From: Congeria kusceri
Taxonomy: Eukaryota > Mollusca > Bivalvia > Myida > Dreissenidae
Reading direction: 5' to 3'
Assembly (NCBI GenBank): GCA_027627225.1
Contig: CM051028.1
Span: 16,747,701 to 16,811,700, forward strand
DNA: 64,000 nt
Below, piece after piece: positions 35,618 to 47,490 of this stretch. The notes under the pieces are model-generated. The model was not told where the DNA came from and ran no database searches. It worked only from the letters and a program-made list of their open reading frames with translations. The position numbers were made by a program, and so were the translations under genes. Position 1 is the stretch's first letter; each line of letters starts with the position of its first letter.

Positions 35618-36041
35618 TAAATATGGATACATTTAATAAAATTGTAGTGTTTTTAACTTTGTTCAGAATATGTTTTTTACATTATTGTAGATTCGACTTA
35701 TGTTTTACTGCATAACGTTTCTGTTTTACTGCATAACGTTTCATTCAGTCCACTTAGCAATGAAAAATATTCGTAACGTAATTTAATATTTGAAAAACTT
35801 TGCCCATTGCCATGTGTTAATCAGCAATAAACCATGGTGCAATTATTTACTTTAGTTATTGTTGCTTTGTAATCATATTTCTAACACTATGTTAAAGAAA
35901 TTGCTAAACTTATTCGCATGCATGTCACATCATTAATAGTTAAACAAGTTATGCACACGCATAATGCAGACATGTATGGTGATATATTGATATATTTATC
36001 AGCCTACAGTGAATAATGCATTCACAGTTTGAACACATTAC

Positions 36042-36088
36042 CTGAATCGGTTGTGTCAGATTTTTGGTTAATACGTTGATCTGTTCCA
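36042..36088 (-). CDS. Gene C cytoplasmic exon 2
   Basis: 47-bp exon GTDQRINQKSDTTDS, twice the length of the B micro-exon (23 bp) but with the same acceptor (TTATTTCAG), donor (GTAATG) and phase. Confidence 0.6.
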
Positions 36089-36667
36089 CTGAAATAAACT
36101 CGACTTATTGAAAACGAAAAATATGCATGACGTCGGTGATATACAAATACATATAGTAGAACGGTATACAATTAAACTACTTTTGAGAACCAACGTAATA
36201 CAATATCCAATATTGATACTTCTTGGTTCTGCAAGAATAAGCAAATGTATTAAGTATAAATGCATACATTATCCAGTGACTGCTATTATGAAGTAGATTG
36301 TGCCACCTTTAGTACAAAGCATGTCCTTAATAATAAAATATATATTATAATCTGCCCTAAATATTTCACTGTTTCGACCCCATATGTTTATTTTAAACTT
36401 ACAAGCAACCGCCCTTGATGCAATCATAAGCAACACTTTACCAAATATATCATTGTATTAAGTTTCAATACAATATCACTTTCCCGAGTTATTGAGGTAG
36501 AAACATTTTTATTTTTTGTAATTTTGACCTTGATCCACTAACCAATACGCAATCAAACGTGACAACTCGATAAAAAGACATTAATATATAGACGATATTT
36601 GTTGATTTCGGTATAAGGTCTTATTTGATTTCACGAGTGTTCATAGAAAATATATATCACACAGAAA

Positions 36668-37342
36668 TCAACACATTTTATTTTATATAATGTTTTTTTT
36701 TACTAACGATTTGTTTGCATTGTAATTGCTATCTAATTTAGTATTTTTACATATAGTAATGCTGACAATCTGACAATGACCTTGACCCCGCAATACCATT
36801 CATTTGTGTATTTTGATTTTACTGAGACATGATTACAATTTAATCTGAAGCTTTTCACCACGTATGTCTTTATCAGGCTTTCATTGGTGCCATTGTTTTC
36901 GTGTACAATAACGCGGTATGTTCATTTTTTCAATATCGGACAGTTCGATAAAATATGTTTATACGTAGAACAATATTATAAAAATCAACAAATTTTATTT
37001 TATATAATGTTTTTACCAACGATTTTTTGACATTGTAATTGCTATCTAATTTAGTAGCAGAATTTTAATTTTCACTGTTTTGAAACAGTGAATTACCAGT
37101 TTATTTAACTGACATTTCCTTGTAAATCAATGGAAAGCATAAAATAAATGAAGTTATTTCATACATTAAAACAATTACGATTACAATATCTCCATTTGCT
37201 CTCGAGTTATGGAGCATAAACCATTTTGTATATTTACATATAGTAATGCTGACAATCTGACAATGACCTTGATCCCGCAATCCCATTTATTTGTGTAGTT
37301 TGATTTTACTGAGACATGATTACAATTTAATCTGAAGCTACT
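36668..37342. repeat. Scrambled intron block replacing D6 and membrane exon of gene C
   Basis: Bases 36668-36852 recur as 36980-37055 plus 37230-37342 (for example ATAGTAATGCTGACAATCTG, then ACTGAGACATGATTACAAT). Between them sits the inverted arm 36858-36963. A piece at 36400-36480 resembles the B D4-D3 intron (29795-29870). No Ig or membrane coding sequence remains. Confidence 0.75.
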
Positions 37343-37583
37343 GAACATAAATGCTGCTACTAAATATGTACATATTACCATATTTGACAAACCGAACACC
37401 GCTTGATTATCTGCTTTATGTACGTCAATCACGTGGTTGATTATAATAGACGTTCTGCATGCAGTATACTTATGTGTTTGCGGTTATGCCATGAAATTAG
37501 TTTTAATAATTAAATGCTGAAATTTTTTTTTTTTTAAATTGTTACATTGTAACAAATATAACGTCATTAAGAGGTGCGCTTAC

Positions 37584-37874
37584 CACCGAAGGGCAAGACA
37601 TATTTCTCTTCCAATTTCGTGTCGAATTCCTCACATATAACTGTGCAGCTTACGTGTCCGCCTTGCATCGACTGTGATATGTTTATGAAGACTGATGACG
37701 TAATATTGCGGTTTCTTACATTTGTCGTTGTTGTCAAGTTCAATACATCTGAATCCCATTCAAAGCTGCACTGAGCAGTTGTGTCAACAGCTATGCACTC
37801 GATAGAAAGCTCGTACCAGGGAACCTGTCGTTGTGGCATTTGAGATGAAAACATGTACAAAGCACTCGGGGGAT
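37584..37874 (-). CDS. Gene C Ig domain D5
   Basis: Open 97-codon exon. DPPSALYMFSSQM start, SIECIAVDTTAQCSFEW (first Cys and Trp), HVSCTVICEEF (second Cys). GTAAGC donor, phase 1-1. Confidence 0.75.
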
Positions 37875-38139
37875 CTACAACATAAGACTATACATGAAAA
37901 TAAAAGATATTTGGCTTGCTCAGGAGAAAAGAAAATAGTGATTAGAATGTGCTTCTATTTTAAATAAATACATGCGGCCTGATTTCCTAAGGTGCATTTA
38001 CCCTTTACTGTTGGACATATTTCTCATGACTTACAGAGGTAAGAAAATAACACTTTGGCCATTCAAAATCATGTAATAGAAAGAACATAAATCATGCTAG
38101 TATATAAGATATAAAATAAGATATAAAACTTCATCTTAC

Positions 38140-38448
38140 ATAAGTACGCCACAGTCGCGATGGTAACGTTTCCTACTTTGTAATTATTATCTGTGTCCAA
38201 CACCATAGACTTACACGTTAGGTATTTGCCATGCCAGGTCCTGTTGGTAGCACCGATTGTAAGAATGCTGGTATAGAGATGAATGCTCTCATTGTTAACA
38301 TTCCACTGTTCCACATTTGTCAATAGTTCACCATCCAAGGTCATCTCTAGTTTTGGCGGCGGTCTACCATGGTAGGACATGCAGGTTATGTTCTGCTTTA
38401 CACCTTCTCTGAGTTCAGGAACATGAAGATATGTCTGCGTTGGCGGTA
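38140..38448 (-). CDS. Gene C Ig domain D4
   Basis: Open 103-codon exon. VPPTQTYLHVPEL start, NITCMSYHGRPPPKLEMTL and WHGKYLTCKSMV. Same length as D4 in B. Confidence 0.8.
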
Positions 38449-38782
38449 CTATAAAATAAATACACATGAATGAATGTTTATAAAGTACAAATCAACATCA
38501 TTCATTATTAAAATTACACACGCTGTAAATTGCATCCAGCAACTGTATTTTTACATTGACTTCATACTTCACAAGAATCAGCCATTTACTACTCTACAAT
38601 ATATTTCATCACAACCATACTTTAAACGTAACGGTGAATACACCATTATACGTATATACTACGTCATACTTTATTAAAGCAATTATTTATATGTACCAAA
38701 ATGAAAACCTTATAATAAATGTCATAATTATATTTGGTAGGATACTAATGATTAACTAATTTTGTACATGAGAGTATCCTAC

Positions 38783-39070
38783 CGAAAACGTATAATGAGG
38801 TGCTCCTGTTGAAAGCTTGAGGTGGATTCTGTTTATATGCCACACATGAAACAGTTGTCATGTGATAGTATTCATCGCTGCGGACACCGGTCGTTGAATA
38901 CACATACGGGGAGGTGGTTTGAGAATCCCTTTGTAGACTAACATGATCGGTATCAATCCACATCATAACGTTTTTGCTGTATGAGATACACTTTATAGCA
39001 TCGCCGAGTTTGACGCACAGACAATCAACACAGCCGTCAACAGCACATATTGGACCCATCTCGGGGGAAC
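38783..39070 (-). CDS. Gene C Ig domain D3
   Basis: Open 96-codon exon. GSPEMGPICAVDGCVDCLCV Cys cluster, KNVMMWIDTDHVSL, TTVSCVAYKQN, phase 1-1. Confidence 0.8.
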
Positions 39071-39155
39071 CTGAAAAAATGTAGTTCAGCGGTAATAAAT
39101 ACGTACAAACTCTGTACTACCTGGAATTGAAATCTGATATGGAAATATGCAATAC

Positions 39156-39260
39156 CTGGAAACATGTCGATTTCATTTGTGATAAAAATAATAGAACTAG
39201 AGACATCATCTGGAGAGAAACCCTTATTAACATCCTTTGGCCATTTATCTGAGGCAAGTG
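39156..39260 (-). pseudogene. Gene C Ig domain D2 stub
   Basis: Only the end of D2 survives: FITNEIDMFP before GTATTG, matching SNEVDIFP of B. Upstream, SLASDKWPKDVNKGFSPDD runs into it in frame but does not match any D2 copy, so it looks like foreign DNA joined to the exon end. Confidence 0.6.
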
Positions 39261-40554
39261 ACCAATTATTTTACAATACAGGACAATACGCACAACAAAA
39301 CGCAAAACATAAAAATGATAACAACTGGTGTCACCACTATGTGCATAGACTAAATGAGGTTATTTTTGAAAGAACATCTTTCATGCTATGTTTCTAAACA
39401 AGCTCACAACCACAACCCCATCAAACAAAATAATGCTGTTATTTGTAAAAATAGCCGCTATACGAATCTATGAACAGTTGTTGTCAATGTCATTTTGAAT
39501 ATTTTTTAACGGAGATAATATCTTACCGTGCCCTTAACAGAGCTCATAGTTTGAGTGAATAAAGCATAGAATGTCAAGGACTATGTTATTTAAGCTTCAT
39601 CAACAGGATAAACCCTCTAAAGTACTCAAGTTCCTTTATTTAATTGGACAATCGACTAATTTTCAAAGAAACTGTTAATACATACACAAACCAATCACAA
39701 ACAGACAATAAAAAATGGAATAACCGTTGTTGTCCATTCCATCCATTCCATCGTGATTCAGAAAGTATTTATGCTTTTGCTCTGGTGAACGTTGAATCAT
39801 TGATTAATTCAATTGCAGTTCACCCGATGTATGTAATTATGTGTATTATATTTAATTTGAGTCGTAATGTTATAAAGTTAGTTTTTATTTATATGTACAT
39901 TTACATCTGAGCCAAGCGTAAAATAAAATATGCATTTTAATCGGTTTAAATCGCAAAGGGTTTAAACCCTTTTGTTGTCCGTTCTGGGACCATATGAAGT
40001 TAATATGGGTTTCTCTGCTTCTGATTGAGCTAGAGTTTCATTATTTTATATTAGACCAGTTACATAAAGTTAGGGTTTAAATTGCATAAATGAGCAATGA
40101 ATCTTAAACGTATTGTTTGTAAATAATATCAATCAATATACAATGTATGTATAGCCAAACGTTAACACACATGTTAATATTTATCTCATAGCACTGCAAT
40201 TCAAATTAAACAATAATACAGAGAGCCTACACCCAACAATTTAATTACAATTTTATTACTCAGCTGTGACAAGCCAGAAATAATAAAACGAGAATGTATA
40301 CTTTATCCATCATAGACGATGTGAGGTAACGACGTTTCAAAACAACACAAAGTGTTATTTAATTACTGTATGTGCTTTTGTTAATATAACAAAGTGTAAG
40401 GTTCTGTTCAAGATTTAGAATAAACCGCCAAAGAAATAGCTAGATTGTCATTCATTCCGTTCACTCCAAAACTACATTTATACCTATTATCCAGACATTA
40501 ATATATATACTCTCATGAATCATTGACACAAGTAAACGAATTAATTAGTCTTAC

Positions 40555-40832
40555 TTATAATGTCAAGTTGTATCACATTTGAAACTGCGCTCCCTTGTCG
40601 AACTTGCACCAGTGCACTTGGCCATGTTGGATCTACATTAATCATTTTTATGTAATATGCTCCATCCTTAATATACTGCACGTGCTTGTCCAATATGCGT
40701 AGAAATGACGTCCTTCCGAAAAACCTGGCCTCCCATTCAAGTTTGATTCGATAACATCTGTGGTGGGAAAACATAAAGCTAAAACACGAAGCAATAATTT
40801 CGGTAGCAGTTGTCGGTCTTGTATTGAGACAT
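40555..40832 (-). pseudogene. Gene C fused signal exon and half D1
   Basis: From the old ATG (40830-40832) the text follows the B signal exon with one extra base. It then reads IIASCFSFMFSHHRCY and jumps without an intron into IKLEWEARFFGRTS of D1. D1 ends ALVQVRQGSAVSNVIQLDI before GTAAGA. The signal donor, intron and first half of D1 are gone. Confidence 0.7.
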
Positions 40833-41259
40833 AACTATCGTTGTTTTAAACAAGAATTGTGTGCGTGCCGTGTTCATTGCAATAAAGAAAGTATGCTTTA
40901 TTTCCTTATATGGCTCAGGTAAGCACCTGAACTATTTGAGACATATGACTTAATAGTTTCAGTTTCAAACAAACACACCATAAACGACATTGACATATTA
41001 TCTCGTAGTAAGAACTGCAAGAATCACAATTCATGATAACGTATCATGAATGTAGCACAATGAGGTCATTTACAAGTAATAAGAGTTCTTTAGGTAGCAC
41101 TCTAGAGTGGATTAGAGGAATCACTAATATGTAGAGCTGCAACGATTATTTCGATCGATTGTGAATACCGATATATGCAGTTATAATACTGCATGAATCG
41201 AGCGATAAGTGCTGCTGGGCAGTATAGAGTTCTCGCTCAACTTTTCTAGAGAATAGACC
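40833..41259. other. Upstream flank of gene C
   Basis: Non-coding. Its first 200 bases parallel the B upstream flank (about 31580-31860). Nothing else seen. Confidence 0.5.
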
Positions 41260-41263
41260 TTAA

Positions 41264-41971
41264 AGCCTCAGTCACACATGCCCGAATTTTACTGCCGTTT
41301 TTGAGCCGACAGCGTCCCGAATCAAATAAGTCAAAAGAAGGGACAATATTCTGAGATTCAGGGCTCGAAATTTAATATTTGATCATACGATCAAATATGT
41401 CCCGACAGCTTCCAGACAGCGTTTGGACAGAGTCCCGATCGACAGCATCCCGATTCTCCCAAATGCCATCCGACTTTTTACCGACAGTATCCCGACAGCG
41501 TCCCGACAACATCACATCAGCGTCCCGACATTCCCGGCTTTTTTATTATTTGCATCATTAAGCTTTTGGGACGCTGTCGGGAGCCATACTCGGGAATGGT
41601 TGACTGCCGCATTACTTCTGACGTGATATTTATACATAATTTTCAATGCAATATCAATCCTGTTCCAGGGGACTTTGTACTGATACCGTCCAGACACCCT
41701 CTCGAATCTATCCCGACCGAGTCCCGACTATACAAACTCGGCTGCGTCTCCCGAATGTTAGGGTAAAACCGTTAACTGTCGAAAGTGCTTGGCCGATCAC
41801 GCCGAACATGTCCTAATAATTCCCGTTTCTCAGGACAGTGTACTGACAGCGTCCAGACACCTCCAGACAGCGTCCCGACAGCGTCCCGAAACTCCCGACT
41901 TTTTTATTATTTGTATCGTACCGCTGTCGGAACGCTGTCGGGAACCATCATTGGGATGTGTGACTGAGGCT
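41264..41971. mobile_element. Foldback element 1, TTAA target duplication
   Basis: Flanked by TTAA on both sides (41260-41263 and 41972-41975). Ends are exact inverted copies: AGCCTCAGTCACAC and GTGTGACTGAGGCT. The interior is packed with the phrase GACAGCGTCCCGAC, switching to its complement GTCGGGACGCTGTC past the middle. Non-coding. TTAA duplication is typical of piggyBac-type transposition. Confidence 0.85.
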
Positions 41972-42077
41972 TTAAAGGGAATGCTATTGAATGTCTTAAC
42001 TTGATTTAAGCATCGAAACTAAAAAGCTCAAGTATACTAACAGAAAATGTATTTAGAAAAAAAAAAAGAAAAAAAAA

Positions 42078-42135
42078 GGTCCCACCGGGGTTCGAACCCG
42101 GGACCTCCGGATTAAAAGGCTATGGCTCCGACTTC
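42078..42135 (-). ncRNA. tRNA-like 3' half with T-run
   Basis: Minus strand reads CTTTTAATCCGG then the T-arm GGTCCCGGGTTCGAACCCCG and acceptor strand GTGGGACC, followed at once by a long T run like a Pol III terminator. GGTTCGAACCC is a perfect B box. The D-arm and 5' acceptor half are not present upstream, so this is a truncated tRNA or a tRNA-derived SINE end, not a working tRNA. Confidence 0.5.
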
Positions 42136-42414
42136 TATATTTCATCCTGCATTATTTACTTTATGTAAGTGTTTCATGTTATGTCAGCAGTTTCAACGAA
42201 AACAACAGAAACGCTCCAAATTATTCCATGGTTTAGCGATACAAAAACTTTATAATTTTATCAATTTCAACTGATGATTACTCATAACCGAAACGGTATT
42301 TACAGTATATTTCTAGGTCCGTAGTGTTATTTTGCTCCCTTGTATACACTGTTCTTTTATTTTTGGAATCGGTGAAAATTTGTCAATTCGTCAATCTGTG
42401 AACAGGTCCCTTTA

Positions 42415-43417
42415 TAGCGTCAGTCACATATTCCGATTTTTCATGCCGTTCTTGCGCCGACGAGGCTCGAAATTTAAGTATTGATCAAAAGATCGAATAT
42501 GTCCCGGCAGCCTCCCGACAGCGTCCCGATTTTCCCGAATTCGATCCTACAGTGTCCCGACTGCATCCCGACATTTCCGAATTTTGTTATTATATGTATC
42601 GTAGAGCCGTCTGGACGCTGTCAGGAGCTATAATCGAGAAGCATTCATTAATCCGATACTGACCGGAATCTGACCCGATACAGCTGATCCATCCCGACAG
42701 AGTCCCGACTATACAAATTCGGCTGAGTTTTCCGAATGTTAAGGGACGACCTGAACTGTCGGGAGTGCTTGACCACTAACGCCAAACGTGTCCCATTGGT
42801 TCCCGATTCTCAGGACAGCGTCCCGAAAGCGTCCAGACAGCTCCCGACAGCGTTCCGGCAGCGTCCCTTTATTCTTGACTGTGTTATTATTTGTTTCGAA
42901 GCGCTGTCGGGACGCTGTCGGGAGCCATAATCGGTAATCGCTGACGGGACTCTGTCCGGATAGATTCAGCTATATCGGTTTAAATTCGGGACGGTGTCGG
43001 GACGTTCTCGGGAAATGTTTTGTGGAACGGGATTGATAATGCATTATAAATTATATAGAAATATCACGTCTGGAGTATTGCAGCAGTCACAAATTCCCAA
43101 TTATGGCTCCCGACAGCGTCCCGATAGCGCAACGATACAAATAATCAAACAGTCAGGAATGTCGGAACGCTGTCGGGGTGCTGTCGGGACAATGTCCGGA
43201 CACTGTCAAGAAAGTGTCGGATCGCATTCGGAAGAAGCGAGACGCTGTCGGGACTCTGTCGAAACCCAGTCTGGACGCTGTCGGGATATATTCGATCTTA
43301 TGATCAAAATTTGAATTTAGCCCGATTCTCAGAATATTGTCCCGACTTTTGACATATTTGATTTGGGACGCTGTCGGCTCAAAACGGCAGTAAAATTGGG
43401 AATGTGTGACTGAGGCA
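42415..43417. mobile_element. Foldback element 2, same family
   Basis: The right end TGTGACTGAGGCA abuts TTAA (43418-43421). The left end is decayed (AGCGTCAGTCACA). The same GACAGCGTCCC phrases fill both arms. The outer arms of element 1 and element 2 also pair with each other (41264-41400 with 43290-43417). Confidence 0.75.
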
Positions 43418-43421
43418 TTAA

Positions 43422-45049
43422 GTAATTGCGATTTTAACTACTATACGATCTCGATTTATGAATTATGGAGAAGGTAAAAGGTTGTGTTCAGGTGGTTACC
43501 TCATTCGAACGCACCACTAAGTACATTATGTAATAGCTTAACATGTTAATAATCAATGTTTGTTCGCTAAAGTCATGTAGTCATGTAAATAATCAATGTT
43601 TGTTCGCTAGAGAATAAGCCATTCTATGCTACGCTAGCTTGTCTAATACATGTACTTAAGCATCAACAAGAGTTAATTTTCTTATCGTCCAGTTGTTGCC
43701 CAAGAGTTAACTGTTCAGGAATTCATGTTTTAACCGTATGGTAGCGCTCGTGCCGCTAGCATAAATTCGGCCATGTGTCTATATTCTTTCATTGATACCT
43801 TCCGTTCAATACTGAGTAAGTCCCATTGATTGTTTATTCAGAAAAAAAACTAACATTTAAAGTCCCCCGCCACCCCATGACATTTACATTATGAACTTGG
43901 ATACTCGCTATGTTGTTGTTTACATTCAGATATCCAGTGTGCATGCTGACATGGATGCACCACCTAACCTCGTCAAGGCACTTTCTAAAGGTTGATGTTA
44001 TCAGTTATGAGTTATGTTATCAGTCGGTGTCGTGGTTCCATTAAACTTTTCAATAATTTGTCATGAACATTATGATGTGTGTATCTGTATATGCTCTTAA
44101 GGCATGATTGTATTATTCCATTACACGTCATTCCGGTGGCGGGGGATATCAGTTTGGTTATCTATTTGTTATGACCTCTGTATATGCTTAATTATTCGAT
44201 AACCTAATTATTACAATTGATTGTAAAAATGTAGCCTTGACAAATTTTCTGCCAAGCATTAATAATTAATAAATAATAATAAGATACGAATAGGAATGTT
44301 CAAAGACGCTTAAAAGATTATGTCTGACGGGAACCTGTGGTATTATACTGACACAAGTACTGATATAGACAGTAATCACTAAAGTGATAAATATATTGGC
44401 GTCTGAAGCTTTCGCCGTTAACAATTATTTACTGCAGTTAAGAATAAAAATAAGCAGTAATACAACAGTAAATAAAACATTTTGCAAAAAAATCATTGCA
44501 AATACTCACGAAGGTATTTTTTTTATTATGCATTATAAAAATGCACATATCGTACATTGGTATCGATTCGATGACGATAGTAATATCCAAATTGATGCAT
44601 TATTCAGGTGATGATGGAAATGTCATCTTCTAGTTTTTTAGGACGCCAAGTACTATTCTAAAATTGCTGCGTATTGTCTTGTTATGGACAAAAATAGAAT
44701 AATTCTAAGCATGACATGTTTTTAAATATGTAAAATAGAAAACAACGCTCACTGAAAACCATATAGTTGTTCTAGGTTAAGATGTACCACGGTGAAACAA
44801 AAATAATTAATTCGCTATGTGTACTGAATTAAACTGTGACTGTACAGAATTTTATTCTCATCGTTAAACAGGAAAAAAAATCACCATTGTTTTCATACAT
44901 AGTTATCAAGTTTTATTCGGAAATATATTACACAGGAAATTAATTCAAATGATTCATGGATATACAACAACGATGTGTCATGTTCATTTAAAATGAGTAC
45001 TTTGAAGTAAAAATACTATTACACGTTTATAAACATGTGGCGTTATTGG
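43422..45049. other. Intergenic between genes C and D, no gene seen
   Basis: AT-rich. Contains a direct repeat of AATAATCAATGTTTGTTCGC near 43550 and 43588. No reading frame with family resemblance. Confidence 0.5.
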
Positions 45050-46097
45050 CTGAAAGTATTATGCAAAACAATTAGCATTGTTTAGTCATATATAAAACTT
45101 GAGTAAGCAAAGAGGGCCTCATTGTTGGGTGTCTATACAACTAAATTAATTTTTTATCAATACAAATGTTAGAAGTAACCTTGTTATAGTTTTATCATTT
45201 GTGGCCATTGAACTCGTGAAGTACAAACAATTCAGAACATTTTATTAAGGCAAGCCACAAAACATATACAATTCTGTCATTAGCAGTCCATTCCAAAAGT
45301 CAAAATACATAATCAGCCTTTCCCAAAAGAACTAAATGTTTTCATTATCATTTGTAACTGCATTATCTCTGCACAAGTAAAGGTAATAGGTTTGTTTAAA
45401 TTATTACCTAAATGTTCATTTTTAATATCAACTGATCCAACGAATATTAATCTATGTGAAATTATGTTTATTACATACATAGGAAGAGAGGGTTTTGCCA
45501 TTTGTTATTATGAAAAACTGTATATGCTTTTACATTATTATATTAGTCGCTTTTAATATAAATAATATAAAACAACAATACCATATTAACATAGGCTTTC
45601 AGGGCATCATAAGTATGCAATCATAAATACTGACAGATCTTTCTTTGCCGAGCTCACCACAGTATATATCGGAATAGAGAAGTTCTCCTCTATGCGACGT
45701 TTTAAGCGCATTTAACGACGTGTTGTACGCTTTATTCTCACCAAAAACAGTACATCAAAAGGAACTCATTCTTAAGTTACAAACAAGCCATGCCAAAATT
45801 GTACAAAAAATTATAATTTTTGCTAGGTCAGAAGTTTTTACTAAAACACATGTGTCCTAAGAAAAAAAGCTGGCGCAGTAGTTTTCATCAATAATATTCA
45901 GTCCAGTCGAAAGAATAGTCAAATGAATGAAACATATTTGAAACTCAATTAAAACCAAATTACAAACTATATTATTGTAACATATAATAACCTAACTTGT
46001 TACCTTATTAAATTCTTATAAAAAGATGAGTTAATGAGATAAATGTCAAGTTTGCTTGCGGAGAGGAACAAAAACGCAAACCGCAAACCTCAATTTC
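45050..46097 (-). other. Probable 3' flank of gene D
   Basis: Begins with GTCATATATAAAACTTGAG and GGCCTCATTGTTGGGTGTC, which parallel the 3' flanks of B (23425) and C (33715). Confidence 0.4.
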
Positions 46098-46211
46098 TTA
46101 TTTAGCCTTTTTGGAGGTAGATGCCGCTGTTTGAAACCCAATGTAAGTGTTCTCATTGCCAAATCTTGACAATAGCAAGTCTTCATACGAAGCCGCAGTA
46201 CCCAGTGTCAC
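46098..46211 (-). CDS. Gene D last exon: degenerate ITAM-like C-terminus
   Basis: VTLGTAASYEDLLLSRFGN then ENTYIGFQ and STSKKAK-stop. The first YxxL is kept, the second is YIGF, and the third tyrosine (STYKM) is lost. Confidence 0.75.
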   Translation of the reverse strand: MTLGTAASYEDLLLSRFGNENTYIGFQTAASTSKKAK

Positions 46212-46407
46212 CTATAGTAAGATAGACCACAATTTGATTTTACATTATTTTATGTTGTAAATATGTGAATGTAATGTAAATATTTCAGGTACTAGACACG
46301 TACTTACAATAAGTGTTAATATTCAGTTATTAATTACACCCAGACGATGCTCCGTTTACTGTTGTTTCAACATCTTCATGAATGTAAACGTCAATATAAT
46401 TATAAAC

Positions 46408-46504
46408 CTGCGCCTCAGAAGTGTGTGGTGAGGACACGCATTCTGGATCGACCTCTTCGTATCTTGACTCAGTTTCGTCCTCCTCAAACTTCACCTCCTG
46501 TTCA
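46408..46504 (-). CDS. Gene D cytoplasmic exon 5 with YEEV
   Basis: SEQEVKFEEDETESRYEEV then DPECVSSPHTSEAQ. The ESRYEEVDPE run replaces CRSEEIDPE of B and C, so this copy has a tyrosine motif here. Confidence 0.7.
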
Positions 46505-46649
46505 CTTACTAACGAACATTATGAAAATGCATATAAAACACCAACCATTAACACAATCATATTGTTAGAACGTTATAATTTTTAAACAAAACAAAAAACA
46601 AGAGGGCCACGATGGCCCTAGGTCGCTCTCCTGATATCTATGTATGAAG

Positions 46650-47490
46650 TTTCATTAAAATATCTCAATACGTTCTCAAGTTATTAAGCAAAAACTGTTT
46701 TTCTTTTTTTTAGTAACAGTGACCTTGACGTTGACCGCACCCACCACATACTTAAAGCAAGGTCTCAATATAAGGTATATACGTATGAAGTTTCATTAAA
46801 ATATATCTCAATGCGTTCTTAAGTTGTTAAGCGTAAACTGTTTTTCTACTTTTAACAAAAGTGACCTTGACCCCACCCACCCATAAGCAAACCCAAGTGA
46901 GGTCTCGATATAAGTTATGTGTATTAAGTTTCATTAAAATATCGCAATGCGTTCTCAAGTTATTAAGCGGAAACTGTTTTTCTATTTTCAGTAACGGTGA
47001 CCTTGACTCCATCCACCCCATATGCAATCCCAAGCTATGCCTCGATATAAGGTACTTATGTATTAAGTTTCATTAAAATAGCTCAATGCGTTCTCAAGAT
47101 ATTCAGCTGAAACTATTTTTCTATTTTTAATAACGGTGACCTTGACCTTGACTCCACCCATCCCATATGCAATCCCAATCGAGGTCTCAATATAATGTAT
47201 TTATGTATTAAGTTTCATTAAAATATATCAATGCGTTCTCAAGATATTGAGCGGAAACCGTTTTTCTATTTTTAGTAACAGCGACCTTGACCTTGACCCC
47301 TCCCAACCCATATGCAATCCAATGCGAGGTATCGATATAAGGTATCATTGTATTTAGTTTCATTAAAATATCTCAATGCATTCTAAAGTTATTGAGAGGA
47401 CCGTTTTTCAATTTTTAGTAACAGTGACCTTGACCTTGACCTCAACCATCCCATAAGCATTCCCTATCGAGGTCTCAATATAATGCTTTA
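46650..47490. repeat. About 140-bp tandem repeat, six copies
   Basis: Marker GCGTTCTCAAG recurs at about 46671, 46813, 46950, 47088, 47232 and 47378. Each unit also holds GTGACCTTGACC and GTTTCATTAAAATAT. Confidence 0.85.

Larger units (their letters stand above)
34446..40832 (-). pseudogene. Gene C: rearranged IgSF receptor copy without membrane exon
   Basis: Paralogue of B. Surviving exons: D1 3' half 40555-40800, D2 stub 39156-39195, D3 38783-39070, D4 38140-38448, D5 37584-37874, tail exons 36042-36088, 35309-35424, 34966-34997, 34747-34862 and 34446-34559 with stop. A deletion has joined the signal exon directly to mid D1, and the frame of the old ATG (40830-40832) now stops. D2 is mostly replaced by unrelated sequence. 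D6 and the membrane exon are missing, and their place holds inverted and duplicated intron DNA. The acceptor of tail exon 5 is CG instead of AG. D3-D4-D5 remain open with good splice sites, so a transcript using only these is conceivable, but no start or membrane anchor is visible. Confidence 0.75.

Noticed and set aside
41379..43314. Several open frames rich in PDSVPTASRQ-type repeats
   Set aside because: They are translations of the GACAGCGTCCCG phrase inside foldback elements, not proteins.
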